DNA of 64,000 nt, from contig NZ_JAEFAJ010000001.1 of NCBI RefSeq assembly GCF_016287535.1, positions 186,001 to 250,000 of the forward strand, in the 5' to 3' direction. The notes beneath the pieces are model-generated. The model made no database searches. It worked only from the letters and a program-made list of their open reading frames with translations, and was not told the origin of the DNA. Each line of letters starts with the position of its first letter. Position 1 is the stretch's first letter. This document shows positions 49,595-58,360 of the stretch, piece by piece. A program made the translations under genes and the position numbers. Source of the DNA: Ruminococcus sp. GTDB taxonomy: Bacteria; Bacillota; Clostridia; Oscillospirales; Ruminococcaceae.

Positions 49595-50952
49595 AAAGCA
49601 TAAGAAGGACCCAAAGGATAATAAGTCTGCTGATACTTCTTTTTATAGCCGGTATGGCACTGCTCATCGCAAAGCTCGTGCATGAATCATCATTCTATAT
49701 GATGAATTCAGACACCCATGAACTGGGTCTGGTTTATGACAGATCAGGCGATGTGCTTTTCGACGGTACTGGAAACGGAACATACCCGGATAATCATTTC
49801 ATTGACGTAGGAAATATAATCGGTGACGACAAGGGCCAAATGAATAACACTCTCGTGGCGCAGAACCTTGAGAAACTAAACAATTACAGCTTTAATGAAG
49901 GCTTGCTTCACGACGGAGGACACGCAGCTATATATACCACTCTCGATCACAGAGCCAACCGGGCTGTTTATGACGCCTACGGTTACATGGAAGGCTGCAC
50001 CTGCGCTTACAACTATAAGACAGGCGAGCTCCTCGTCTGCGTCAGTCTCCCCTCTCTTGACGTAACAAAAGGTTATGATGATCTGGACAACTTCAAATCC
50101 GCTACGCTCTTATCCAAAAATATGTTCAGGACAGTTCCCGGTTCGACCCAAAAGGTATCAACAGTAATATCCGCACTTGAAATAATGGGCAGCAGCAGGT
50201 TGTTTTCAAAAAGCTACAACTGCACAGGCAAGTATCACAACGGTTCAGGAGCGGATATCGACTGCCATAATCCTTACGGTCATGGTACACAGAACATTCA
50301 GGAGGCATTTGAAAACAGTTGCAATCCTTTCTTTGCACAGCTCATCGAGGACGGCGATATGCCGCTTGAAAAAGTAAAAAAGCAGTACGAGAAAATGGGA
50401 TATGTTCTTAACGGCGGAAAGCCGACCTATATCGACATAAACGGTATACAGTGTGAAACAGCTTCGACAACTCTTGAGGATCCATATGAATTCAGAACAC
50501 AGTGGGGCTGTATCGGTCAGGGCGATACTCTTGTAAGTCCGATCCAGCTCATGATGTGGGAAAGCGCTGTCGCTGACAGCACCGGAAAAATGACTATGCC
50601 ATATCTCATTGACCATATTACAGATACCCGCGGAAATGAAAAAGAAAAAGCCAAAACCAATTACAGTGACAGGATATTCTCTGAAAAGACTGCCGAGACA
50701 ATGAAACAGATAATGCTTACAAACGGCTCTGACAAATATACTTATCTTATCAACGGATATAAGGTTGGAGTCAAAAGCGGAACCGCTCAGGTCAATGAAG
50801 GAATGAAGGAAAACTCCCTGCTTGTTGGCTTTGTAGATGAGCCTGATTTCCCCGTCGCTTTCTGTATTCTGATAGAAGACAGAGCAAGCGGTTACGTTAC
50901 TACAGAGCAGATCGCGCAGGTGCTTCTCGATAATTTAAAAAACAATTTCTGA
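49591..50952 (+). CDS. Penicillin-binding protein, transpeptidase (PbpA-like)
   Basis: 453 aa. A short cytoplasmic tail, one span (about 9-30), a small dimerisation region, and a transpeptidase with all three motifs: SxxK in TVPGSTQKVST, SxN in FENSCNPFF, KTG-type in GVKSGTAQV. There is no PASTA or glycosyltransferase domain. It cross-links glycan made by the SEDS protein whose gene overlaps it by 4 bp. The size and the FHA-SEDS-PBP order resemble mycobacterial fhaB-rodA-pbpA. ATG after GGAGGTGGCAGGA. Confidence 0.93.
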   Translation: MKSIRRTQRIISLLILLFIAGMALLIAKLVHESSFYMMNSDTHELGLVYDRSGDVLFDGTGNGTYPDNHFIDVGNIIGDDKGQMNNTLVAQNLEKLNNYSFNEGLLHDGGHAAIYTTLDHRANRAVYDAYGYMEGCTCAYNYKTGELLVCVSLPSLDVTKGYDDLDNFKSATLLSKNMFRTVPGSTQKVSTVISALEIMGSSRLFSKSYNCTGKYHNGSGADIDCHNPYGHGTQNIQEAFENSCNPFFAQLIEDGDMPLEKVKKQYEKMGYVLNGGKPTYIDINGIQCETASTTLEDPYEFRTQWGCIGQGDTLVSPIQLMMWESAVADSTGKMTMPYLIDHITDTRGNEKEKAKTNYSDRIFSEKTAETMKQIMLTNGSDKYTYLINGYKVGVKSGTAQVNEGMKENSLLVGFVDEPDFPVAFCILIEDRASGYVTTEQIAQVLLDNLKNNF

Positions 50953-51015
50953 TGTCAGATTAAACAAATTATGCAAAATGCTTTGTGCATTTCAAACGAA
51001 ATCAACAAAATCCAC

Positions 51016-51056
51016 TTGTATTATCACTTCCTTTATGGTATAATATAACCATAAAG
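51016..51056 (+). promoter_or_regulatory. Promoter of hpf with a perfect palindrome across the -10 box
   Basis: TTGTAT (51016-51021), 17 nt, TATAAT (51039-51044). CTTTATGGT (51031-51039) and ACCATAAAG (51048-51056) form a perfect inverted repeat around the -10 box. Confidence 0.7.
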
Positions 51057-51097
51057 TACAGTTTTGCTTCTCGCAAAGCTAAAAAAGGAGGACCAAT

Positions 51098-51625
51098 ATG
51101 AAAACAACTATCACAGCTAAAAAAATGCAGATACCAACTAACTTTACTGAGTACGCAGAAAAGAGGATAGATTCACGACTCGGAAAATTCTTTGGAGAGG
51201 AAGCTGATGCTAAGATTGTTATTTCTGAGATCAAGACACAGATAATTCTTGAGCTTACCGTTAAATATAACAGTATAATATTCCGCGCAGAACGTGCTGC
51301 CGAAGACAAATATGTCGCTCTTGATGACGCTATCGACAAGATAATCAGACAGATTCGCAAGAACAAGACCAAGGTCGAGAAGAAACTGAAAGACGCTGCT
51401 TTCAAGGAAGCTTTTGCTTACCCTGTTCCCGAAACTGTGGATTATGAGGTCATCAAGCATAAGAAGTTCAAGATGAGACCTATGGACATTGATGAAGCAA
51501 TTCTTCAGATGAATCTGCTCGATCATGAGTTCTTTATGTTCACAAACGCTGAATCAGGTCTTATAAATGTCGTATACAAGCGCGATGACGGAAATTATGC
51601 CGTACTCGAACCTGACAACGAATAA
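51098..51625 (+). CDS. hpf: Ribosome hibernation-promoting factor, long form
   Basis: 175 aa. The N-terminal S30AE domain (about 1-100, MKTTITAKKMQIPTNFTEYA) binds the 30S decoding site; the C-terminal domain (about 118-175, with FKMRPMDIDEAILQMNLLDHEFFMF) dimerises to join two 70S into a 100S particle. Both domains are present, so this is the long HPF of Firmicutes. AAAGGAGG ribosome site. A single gene with its own promoter and terminator; the palindrome over the promoter suggests regulated, probably stationary-phase, expression. Confidence 0.96.
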   Translation: MKTTITAKKMQIPTNFTEYAEKRIDSRLGKFFGEEADAKIVISEIKTQIILELTVKYNSIIFRAERAAEDKYVALDDAIDKIIRQIRKNKTKVEKKLKDAAFKEAFAYPVPETVDYEVIKHKKFKMRPMDIDEAILQMNLLDHEFFMFTNAESGLINVVYKRDDGNYAVLEPDNE

Positions 51626-51638
51626 TAAACAATTAAAG

Positions 51639-51672
51639 ATATGCGGGACATCAGTCCCGCATATTGATTTTA
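51639..51672 (+). terminator. Terminator after hpf
   Basis: ATATGCGGGAC-ATCA-GTCCCGCATAT then TGATTTT. Confidence 0.8.
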
Positions 51673-51692
51673 CGAATGGAGTGTAATATAAA

Positions 51693-52361
51693 ATGGACAA
51701 CAACAAAAAAGCTATCATAGAAAAGAGAATTAATAAGATCGGTGAAAACCTTAAAAAGAACAATATGGAGTTCTATTATGCCGAGACAAGGAACGACGTC
51801 TGTTCCATAGTACGGTCACTTATCAAGAAGGGTGACGTTATTACAAACGGCGGTACAATGACAATGAAGGAATGCGGGCTTTCAGAACTTCTGTCCTCCC
51901 CTGAGTATACATATCTTGACCGTTCAAAAATGACTCCTGAGGAGGTGGCAGATCTCTATATAAAAGCTTTTTCCGCTGATGTATATATTTCAAGCTCAAA
52001 TGCGATCACCGAGGACGGTGTGCTGTATAATGTTGACGGAAACAGCAACCGTATCGCCGCTATAGCTTTTGGTCCTAAATCAGTTATCATTATCGCAGGA
52101 TACAATAAAATAGTAAAAGACCTTAATGAAGCTGAGATCAGAGTAAAGCGCGAAGCTGCTCCGCCTAACTGCGTTCGCCTTGACTGTGCAACTTACTGCA
52201 AGGAAAAGGGAGAATGTGTTTCACTGTCAAAGGCTGACCGCCAGATAACGGACGGCTGCGGAGGCGACGGAAGGATCTGCTGCAATTATCTGATATCCGC
52301 TCATCAGCGCCATAAAGGTCGTATAAAGGTAATTATTGTCGGTGAAGAGCTCGGATACTGA
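51693..52361 (+). CDS. LUD-domain protein (lactate utilisation LutC/YkgG-like)
   Basis: 222 aa. The LUD fold is seen in VITNGGTMTMKECGL, SADVYISSSNAITEDG, LYNVDGNSNRIAAIAFGPKSVIIIAGYNKIV and a late RLDCATYCKE. This short, stand-alone kind is common in anaerobes without lutA or lutB; no lut genes are beside it. The Cys residues near the C-terminus (DCATYCKEKGEC and CGGDGRICC) could hold metal, which LutC itself lacks. Weak GGAG site at 11 nt. Function in lactate use is not supported by neighbours. Confidence 0.82.
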   Translation: MDNNKKAIIEKRINKIGENLKKNNMEFYYAETRNDVCSIVRSLIKKGDVITNGGTMTMKECGLSELLSSPEYTYLDRSKMTPEEVADLYIKAFSADVYISSSNAITEDGVLYNVDGNSNRIAAIAFGPKSVIIIAGYNKIVKDLNEAEIRVKREAAPPNCVRLDCATYCKEKGECVSLSKADRQITDGCGGDGRICCNYLISAHQRHKGRIKVIIVGEELGY

Positions 52362-52423
52362 TAAATAATATACTTTATTAAAGGGCTTTTGGGGCAGAGA
52401 AGCGATTAAAGAGAATTATTAAA

Positions 52424-52672
52424 ATGAATGAACTTATATTTGAATCATTTCCTGAACTTGATACCCAACGGCTTTTTTTAAGGCAGATCACTCAGGAAGA
52501 TGATAAAAGTCTTTCAGAAGTCTTATCTGATGAAGTTACCTGCAAATATCTTATCCATAACGCTGTTAATGATATAGCAAGTATTAAAAGAATGATTACC
52601 GGAATGCACAACCTTATGATTTTTTCCATTTTAAAGAGTGAATACCATAGTACAGATCAAAATAATAATTAA
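52424..52672 (+). pseudogene. Remnant of a GNAT (RimJ/RimL-type) acetyltransferase
   Basis: 82 codons. The start resembles a GNAT: LDTQRLFLRQITQEDDKSLSEVLSDEVTCKYL, then about 60 residues in the homology ends, with no acetyl-CoA loop (R/QxxGxG/A). The last 20 codons look unrelated. A normal protein would be about 170-180 aa, so at least half is missing. A terminator follows at once, which suggests a deletion that joined the N-terminus to downstream DNA. It could still be expressed but cannot bind acetyl-CoA. Confidence 0.65.
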
Positions 52673-52674
52673 AT

Positions 52675-52708
52675 GGGGATTTTAAATATAAAATCCCCTT
52701 TTATTTTT
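52675..52708 (+). terminator. Terminator after the GNAT remnant
   Basis: GGGGATTTTA-AATA-TAAAATCCCC then TTTTATTTTTT. Confidence 0.88.
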
Positions 52709-52745
52709 TGTATTTTGATACAATACAGAAAAAATCAAAAAGGGT

Positions 52746-52774
52746 TTGACAAATTCAGAATACTGTGCTATACT
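52746..52774 (+). promoter_or_regulatory. Promoter of the aldolase-like gene
   Basis: TTGACA, 17 nt, TATACT with an upstream TG (extended -10). The leader has CACTTT...AAAGTG arms and two TACAGT copies that may bind a regulator. Confidence 0.75.
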
Positions 52775-52842
52775 ATTTTTAGAGATATCACTTTAAAGTA
52801 TTACAGTGCAAAGTGGTACAGTAAAAAGGGAGAAGATAAGGT

Positions 52843-53817
52843 ATGAAAGAATTATCAAAGCTTATGAGTTACAGATCCGATGTAAGGGTCGTTGACGCTA
52901 CACTCCGCGACGGCGGACTTGTAAACGATTTCCGCTTCAGCGATGAATTTGTAAGAGATCTTTATCTTACAAATATCAAAGCCGGTGTAGACTATATGGA
53001 ATTCGGCTACAGAGCTGACAAGGAAATGTTCGATGTAAATAAATTCGGTCCGTGCAAATTCTGCGATGATGAATATATCCGCTCTATCGTAGGAGATAAC
53101 CATACAGATCTTAAAATTGCTATTATGGCTGACGTGGGACGCTGCAACTACAAGCAGGATATCATCGAACGCGAAAACAGTCCTGTTGATCTTGTCCGTG
53201 TGGCCGCGTATATACATCAGATACCTACAGCGGTTGATATGATAGAGGACGCAAAGAAAAAGGGCTATGAGGTAAGCTGTAATATTATGGCTATATCAAA
53301 TGCACAGGAGTCGGATATAAAGGTAGCTCTCGATCTCCTCGGACAGTCCCCTGTTGATGTTTTCTATATTGTTGACAGTTTCGGCTCCATATATCCGGAG
53401 CAAATGGCAAGGATCGCTGCCCTCTATGTTGAGATGGCTGAGAAATACGGAAAAAAGGTCGGTATCCACGCTCATAACAATCAGCAGCTCGCTTTTGCAA
53501 ATACTATCGAGGCTGTAGGCGACGGCGTTGACTGGCTCGACGCTACATACTCAGCTATGGGCAGAGGCGCCGGCAACTGCGCGATGGAACTTCTTCTCGG
53601 CTTCCTGAAAAATCCCAAATACAATGTATATCCTGTTTTCCAGTTCATAGAGAAACATATCAGCAGACTCCACGATGAGGGCGTAGTCTGGGGCTATGAT
53701 CTCCAGTATCTCCTCACCGGACTTTTCAATCAGCATCCGAGAACAGCAATACAGTACACAAAGGAAAAAAGAACTGATATCTCTGAATTCTACAAGGAAA
53801 TAATCTCACAGGAATAA
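52843..53817 (+). CDS. HMGL/DmpG-like aldolase-family protein
   Basis: 324 aa. A TIM barrel of the HMG-CoA lyase/4-hydroxy-2-oxovalerate aldolase superfamily: VVDATLRDGGLVNDF at the start (metal-binding Asp), YIVDSFGSIYPEQM, GIHAHNNQQLAFANTIEA with the two metal His, and LDATYSAMGRGAGNCAMELLL. It lacks the C-terminal DmpG communication domain and no dehydrogenase (DmpF) is next to it. Known stand-alone members are called 'aldolase catalytic domain-containing protein'; the true substrate is not known. Single gene under an extended -10 promoter; terminator follows. Confidence 0.85.
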   Translation: MKELSKLMSYRSDVRVVDATLRDGGLVNDFRFSDEFVRDLYLTNIKAGVDYMEFGYRADKEMFDVNKFGPCKFCDDEYIRSIVGDNHTDLKIAIMADVGRCNYKQDIIERENSPVDLVRVAAYIHQIPTAVDMIEDAKKKGYEVSCNIMAISNAQESDIKVALDLLGQSPVDVFYIVDSFGSIYPEQMARIAALYVEMAEKYGKKVGIHAHNNQQLAFANTIEAVGDGVDWLDATYSAMGRGAGNCAMELLLGFLKNPKYNVYPVFQFIEKHISRLHDEGVVWGYDLQYLLTGLFNQHPRTAIQYTKEKRTDISEFYKEIISQE

Positions 53818-53821
53818 AAGC

Positions 53822-53858
53822 AAACACCGTATCGGCATAAGCTGATACGGTGTTTTTT
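53822..53858. terminator. Bidirectional terminator between the aldolase-like gene and parC
   Basis: ACACCGTATC, loop GGCATAAGCT, GATACGGTGT then TTTTTT; A-rich on the other side. Confidence 0.88.
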
Positions 53859-53859
53859 A

Positions 53860-56100
53860 TCAGAATGTAAGCTGATTGCTGTCTCCAAGCTCCTTGGCAG
53901 GCTTGCCCGCTGCGGGAACGCTCTTTGAACGGTATTTTTCGAGTTCGGGCATAGCCTCAGTTGTAACCACTTCCGCCGAAGAAAGAACTGCCTTTCTGCG
54001 CAGATTAATCACCTGTACACCCTGTGAATCCCTTGTAGCTTTTGGAAGTATCATACCGGTATTGAAAACAAGTGCATGACCGCTTGAAGTCCTGAGCAGT
54101 ATATCTGAATCCTCAGCTGTATACAAAGCTGCAATAAGCGGAGATTTTTCTGAATATGCGTTTGCAAGCTTCTTGCGGTTTGTCTTTGTTTCGTATGATT
54201 TTAACGGTATCTTGGCTGCCTTGCCGTTTTCAAAGAAGAAAATAATATATCCGCTGTAATCTGTGGTGGCAACAAGAGTTTTAAGATTCTCTCCTTCGTC
54301 AAAGCCAAGCTTTGCAGGTATATAATCTCCCATCACACTTGCCTTTGTATCGTCAAAGGAGCTTGCCCTTGACTTGTACGCCTGAGCCTTATCGGAGAAG
54401 AATATGAGCTCGGTCTTGTTTGTCGCCTCGATGCTCTGACTGATATAGTCGCCTTCCTTCAGTTTCTGTTCACTGCTCATGCGCAGGGACTGCGGAGTTA
54501 TCTTCTTGAAATATCCGCTGTCTGAAACAAAGATATTAACAGGATAATCCGGAGTATCATCAACTTCTTCAGCTTCCTCTGCATCAGCCTGATAGTAGAA
54601 CATGGTTCTTCTTGGCTGTGAGTAATTCTTTATAACATCACGAAGCTCGTCAACGATTATCTTGCGTATCTTCTTTTTATCGCGGAGTATTTCCTCCATC
54701 TCGGCGATATCCTTTTTGAGCTGGTCCACCTCTTCAACACGGCGCAAGATATACTGCTTGTTTATATTACGGAGCTTTATCTCTGCAACAAATTCAGCCT
54801 GCACCTCATCAATTCCAAAGCCTATCATAAGGTTCGGCACAACATCCGCCTCGTTCTCGGTCTCGCGGATTATCTTTATTGCCTTGTCGATATCAAGAAG
54901 TATCTTTGAGAGAGCCTCTAAAAGATGGAGCTTCTCCTTTTTCTTTTGCAGATCATGATATGTCCTGCGCTGAATACACTCCTCACGAAAGGCAGTCCAC
55001 TCGGTAAGTATCTCCCTTACGCCCATGACCTTCGGAGTACCGGCGATCAGTATATTGAAGTTGCAGGGATAGCTGTCCTGCAAGGGAGTCAGACGGTACA
55101 GCTTCTGCATGAGCTTGTCGGGATCGGTTCCGCGCTTGAGATCAATGGCGATCTTCAGACCGTCTATATCAGTCTCGTCACGGATATAGGATATCTCTCT
55201 TATCTTTCCCTGCTTTACAAGGTCGATTATTTTTTCGATTATAGCCTCTATAGTAGTGGTATATGGTATCTCAGTGACCTCGATACAGTTTGCAGCCTTG
55301 TCATAGCTGTACTTTGCACGTACCTTTATACTTCCTCTTCCGGTTTCATAGACCTTGCTCAGCTCAGTCTCGTCATAGAGCATAAGTCCGCCGCCGGGGA
55401 AATCAGGTCCTTTAAGGGTACTTATTATGTCATGCTGCGGATTTTTCATCAATGCTATCGTAGTCTCGCATACCTCTTCAAGATTGAATGGGCAAACATT
55501 GCTCGCCATTGATACCGCAATACCTGTATTTGAATTTACAAGGACTGTAGGGAAAGTTGCCGGAAGCAGAGTGGGCTCCTGCATGGTATTGTCGTAATTC
55601 GGTACAAAGTCTATTGTTTCCTTGTCAATATCACGGAAGAGCTCGTTGCATATCTTTTCAAGCTTTACCTCAGTATATCGCGGAGCGGCAAAGTGCATCT
55701 TGCTGGAATACTGCTTGCCGAAATTTCCCTTGCTGTCTATATAAGGGTGGAGCAGAGCTTCGTTTCCCCTTGTCATACGGACAAGGGTCTCATATATAGC
55801 CTGATCGCCGTGAGGATTGAGCTTCATAGTCTCTCCCACAACATTTGCCGACTTTGAACGCTCTTTTTCAGGACTGAGCAGTCCCCTCTTGTACATCATA
55901 TAAAGAAGTTTTCTGTGAGAGGGCTTGAAGCCGTCTATCTCAGGAAGTGCTCTGGAAATGATAACGCTCATCGCATAAGGCATATAGTTCTTTTTCAGTG
56001 TATCTGCGATCTTCTCGTCAACCACGCTTCCGGAACCTTCAATATATGCCTCGTGCCTGAACACGGGCTGCTTCTGGTTAGTTTCCTTTTTCCTTGGCAT
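53860..56100 (-). CDS. parC: DNA topoisomerase IV subunit A-like (divergent GyrA/ParC)
   Basis: 746 aa. Breaks and rejoins DNA; active-site Tyr142 in AAPRYTE. The breakage-reunion domain has MSVIISRALPEIDGFKPSHRKLLYMM, shorter than the usual DVRDGLKPVHRR, and NPHGDQAIYET, where the quinolone serine is Gln100. Five or so beta-pinwheel blades follow; I see no GyrA box (QRRGGKG), so ParC rather than GyrA. ATG directly follows the TAA of the zinc-ribbon gene (TAAATG). Third gene of parE - zinc ribbon - parC. A distinct Clostridial branch of type IIA topoisomerase. Confidence 0.9.
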   Translation of the reverse strand: MPRKKETNQKQPVFRHEAYIEGSGSVVDEKIADTLKKNYMPYAMSVIISRALPEIDGFKPSHRKLLYMMYKRGLLSPEKERSKSANVVGETMKLNPHGDQAIYETLVRMTRGNEALLHPYIDSKGNFGKQYSSKMHFAAPRYTEVKLEKICNELFRDIDKETIDFVPNYDNTMQEPTLLPATFPTVLVNSNTGIAVSMASNVCPFNLEEVCETTIALMKNPQHDIISTLKGPDFPGGGLMLYDETELSKVYETGRGSIKVRAKYSYDKAANCIEVTEIPYTTTIEAIIEKIIDLVKQGKIREISYIRDETDIDGLKIAIDLKRGTDPDKLMQKLYRLTPLQDSYPCNFNILIAGTPKVMGVREILTEWTAFREECIQRRTYHDLQKKKEKLHLLEALSKILLDIDKAIKIIRETENEADVVPNLMIGFGIDEVQAEFVAEIKLRNINKQYILRRVEEVDQLKKDIAEMEEILRDKKKIRKIIVDELRDVIKNYSQPRRTMFYYQADAEEAEEVDDTPDYPVNIFVSDSGYFKKITPQSLRMSSEQKLKEGDYISQSIEATNKTELIFFSDKAQAYKSRASSFDDTKASVMGDYIPAKLGFDEGENLKTLVATTDYSGYIIFFFENGKAAKIPLKSYETKTNRKKLANAYSEKSPLIAALYTAEDSDILLRTSSGHALVFNTGMILPKATRDSQGVQVINLRRKAVLSSAEVVTTEAMPELEKYRSKSVPAAGKPAKELGDSNQLTF

Positions 56101-56328
56101 TTAATCTTCTCCTTGTGATGTTTTTCTGTCTTTCTTTTTAAGCAGCTTTTCGGGATCCTTTACATAAGTCCTTACAATGCTTCCGCATTCACGGCATATA
56201 GTATGATAAAGGGAAGTTGAATGAAGAAGGCTGTCAGCACTGTATACAGCTCCGTAAAAGTTCTGATATCCTGTTATAAACTCTGTTCCGCCGCAGAAAC
56301 GGCACTTTGTCATTCTGATCTTTTTCAA
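56101..56328 (-). CDS. Small zinc-ribbon protein between the topoisomerase IV subunit genes, 75 aa
   Basis: Two CxxC pairs, TKCRFCGGTEF (residues 8-18) and ICRECGSIVRTYV, make a single zinc ribbon; the stretch between them (YQNFYGAVYSADSLLHSTSLYH) is aromatic-rich, and a basic Lys tail follows. Start is TTG with AAGGAG 7 nt upstream; the TAAGGAG holds the parE stop. It ends where parC begins. I do not recognise the family. Its place inside the parE-parC operon suggests a DNA- or topoisomerase-linked role, which is inference. Confidence 0.75.
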   Translation of the reverse strand: MKKIRMTKCRFCGGTEFITGYQNFYGAVYSADSLLHSTSLYHTICRECGSIVRTYVKDPEKLLKKKDRKTSQGED

Positions 56329-56339
56329 GATATCACTCC

Positions 56340-58319
56340 TTAGCTGATATCAGCAAGTTCAAGGTAATCTGCACCGTATTCGGATATATAATCCTTTCTG
56401 CCCTGAAGATCATCACCGAGAAGCATTTCAAATATCTCAGCAGACTCGCTGATATCCTCGGCAGTCACCTTTATAAGTCTTCTCGTATCCGGATTCATTG
56501 TAGTAAGGCTCATCATATCCGGTTCGTTTTCGCCGAGACCTTTTGAACGCTGTATGGTATGCTTCTTATCACCTATCATATCAAGTATACGCTGCTTTTC
56601 CTGCTCCGTATATGCGAAATATGTCTTTTCCTTGGTATTTATCTCAAATAGCGGAGATTCAGCTATATAAACATAGCCCTGCTCGATAAGAGTTGGCGTG
56701 AGCCTGTAAAGCATAGTCAGTATGAGTGTTCTGATCTGGAAACCGTCAACATCCGCATCGGTACATATAACTATCTTGCTCCAGCGGAAGTTGTTTATAT
56801 CAAAATTTGAAAGCTCCTTGTTAGCCTTTGTGGTAACTTCTACCCCACAGCCAAGAACTTTTATAAGGTCTGTGATTATCTCGCTCTTGAATATCTTTGA
56901 ATACTCAGCCTTCAGGCAGTTGAGTATCTTTCCGCGGACAGGGATTATAGCCTGAAATTCGGCGTTTCTCGCAAGCTTTACTGAACCGAGAGCCGAATCG
57001 CCCTCCACGATGTATATCTCGCGGCGTGAAACGTCCTTTGTACGGCAGTCCACGAACTTCTCAACCATATTAGCAAGATCGATAGTACCTGTCAGCTTCT
57101 TCTTTACGTTAAGACGAACCTTTTCTGCGTTTTCACGGCTTCTCTTGTTGATAAGTACCTGCTCCGCTATTTTCTGAGCTTCATCGGGATTCTCTATAAA
57201 ATATACCTCCAGCTGATGACGGAGGAACTCTGTCATAGCCTCGCGGATAAACTTATTGGTTATAGCCTTTTTGGTCTGGTTGGCATAAGAGGTCTGTGTG
57301 GAGAAGGACGATGAAACAAGTATAAGGCATTCCTCAACATCGGCGTAGGTTATCTTGCTCTCGTTCTTCTGATATCCGTTTATGGACTTGATATAGCTGT
57401 CTATCTGTGACTGAAATGCTCTTTTTACAGCCTCCGCAGGCGAGCCGCCATGCTCAAGGAAGCTGGAATTGTGGTAGTATTCCGTCAGCTTTGCCTTATT
57501 GGAAAAAGTAAGCGCAACATCAAGCTTTACCTTGTATTCAGGCTTGTCGTCACGGTCTCTGCCCTTTTTCTCGGCTGTCCAGTGCTGTATGGAAGTAAGC
57601 GTGCCTTCACCTGCTATTTCCTGGACATACTCGGTTATACCCGACTCATAGAAAAATTCCTGCTCGTTGAATCCGCCAGCTTCATTTTCGGAGCGGAACA
57701 CAAAGAGTATATTCGGGTTTACTATCGCCTGACGCTTGAGGATATCACAGAAGAACTCGTCAGATACATTTATATCGGTAAATACTTCGAGATCGGGGCG
57801 CCAGCGTGTCTTTGTACCGGTCTGCTTCCTCTTTGTTTCTTCCTTTTTAAGACCGCCGACATTATTGCCCTTTTCAAAGTGCAGGTTATACTTAAAACCG
57901 TCACGAATTACCTCAACGTCCATAAACTCTGAGGAATACTGAGTAGAACACAATCCCAGTCCGTTAAGTCCGAGGGAGTACTCATAGGATTCATCAGCAG
58001 TATCATACTTACCGCCGGCATAGAGCTCACAGTAGACAAGCTCCCAGTTATAGCGCTTTTCGTTGTTGTTATAGTCAACAGGACAGCCTCTGCCGAAATC
58101 CTCGACTTCTATATCATTGTTCCTGTAATGAGTAATAATGATCTTATTGCCGTATCCTTCACGGGCTTCATCTATGGAGTTAGAGATGACCTCAAATACC
58201 GAATGCTCGCAGCCGTCAAGGCCGTCTGAGCCGAATATAACAGCAGGACGCTTACGGACTCTGTCCGCGCCCTTGAGCATTGATATACTGTCGTTGCCGT
58301 AATCTTGTTTCTTAGCCAT
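56340..58319 (-). CDS. parE: DNA topoisomerase IV subunit B-like (divergent GyrB/ParE)
   Basis: 659 aa. The GHKL ATPase has VISNSIDEAREGYGN and VEDFGRGCPVDYN, but the ATP-lid motif is SLGLNGLGLCS instead of the usual HGVG form. The toprim domain has YIVEGDSALGSVKLARN (usual EGDSAGGSAK), IIPVRGKILNCLKAE and CTDADVDGFQIRTLILT. All acidic metal residues remain. It relaxes or decatenates DNA with the ParC-like subunit. Start: ATG at 58319 after AAAGGCAGAGG. First gene of the operon with a TTGCAA-N17-TATAAT promoter. Confidence 0.9.
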   Translation of the reverse strand: MAKKQDYGNDSISMLKGADRVRKRPAVIFGSDGLDGCEHSVFEVISNSIDEAREGYGNKIIITHYRNNDIEVEDFGRGCPVDYNNNEKRYNWELVYCELYAGGKYDTADESYEYSLGLNGLGLCSTQYSSEFMDVEVIRDGFKYNLHFEKGNNVGGLKKEETKRKQTGTKTRWRPDLEVFTDINVSDEFFCDILKRQAIVNPNILFVFRSENEAGGFNEQEFFYESGITEYVQEIAGEGTLTSIQHWTAEKKGRDRDDKPEYKVKLDVALTFSNKAKLTEYYHNSSFLEHGGSPAEAVKRAFQSQIDSYIKSINGYQKNESKITYADVEECLILVSSSFSTQTSYANQTKKAITNKFIREAMTEFLRHQLEVYFIENPDEAQKIAEQVLINKRSRENAEKVRLNVKKKLTGTIDLANMVEKFVDCRTKDVSRREIYIVEGDSALGSVKLARNAEFQAIIPVRGKILNCLKAEYSKIFKSEIITDLIKVLGCGVEVTTKANKELSNFDINNFRWSKIVICTDADVDGFQIRTLILTMLYRLTPTLIEQGYVYIAESPLFEINTKEKTYFAYTEQEKQRILDMIGDKKHTIQRSKGLGENEPDMMSLTTMNPDTRRLIKVTAEDISESAEIFEMLLGDDLQGRKDYISEYGADYLELADIS

Positions 58320-58360
58320 AATCCTCTGCCTTTCGGTCACGTTTTTATGCATACTTTATT

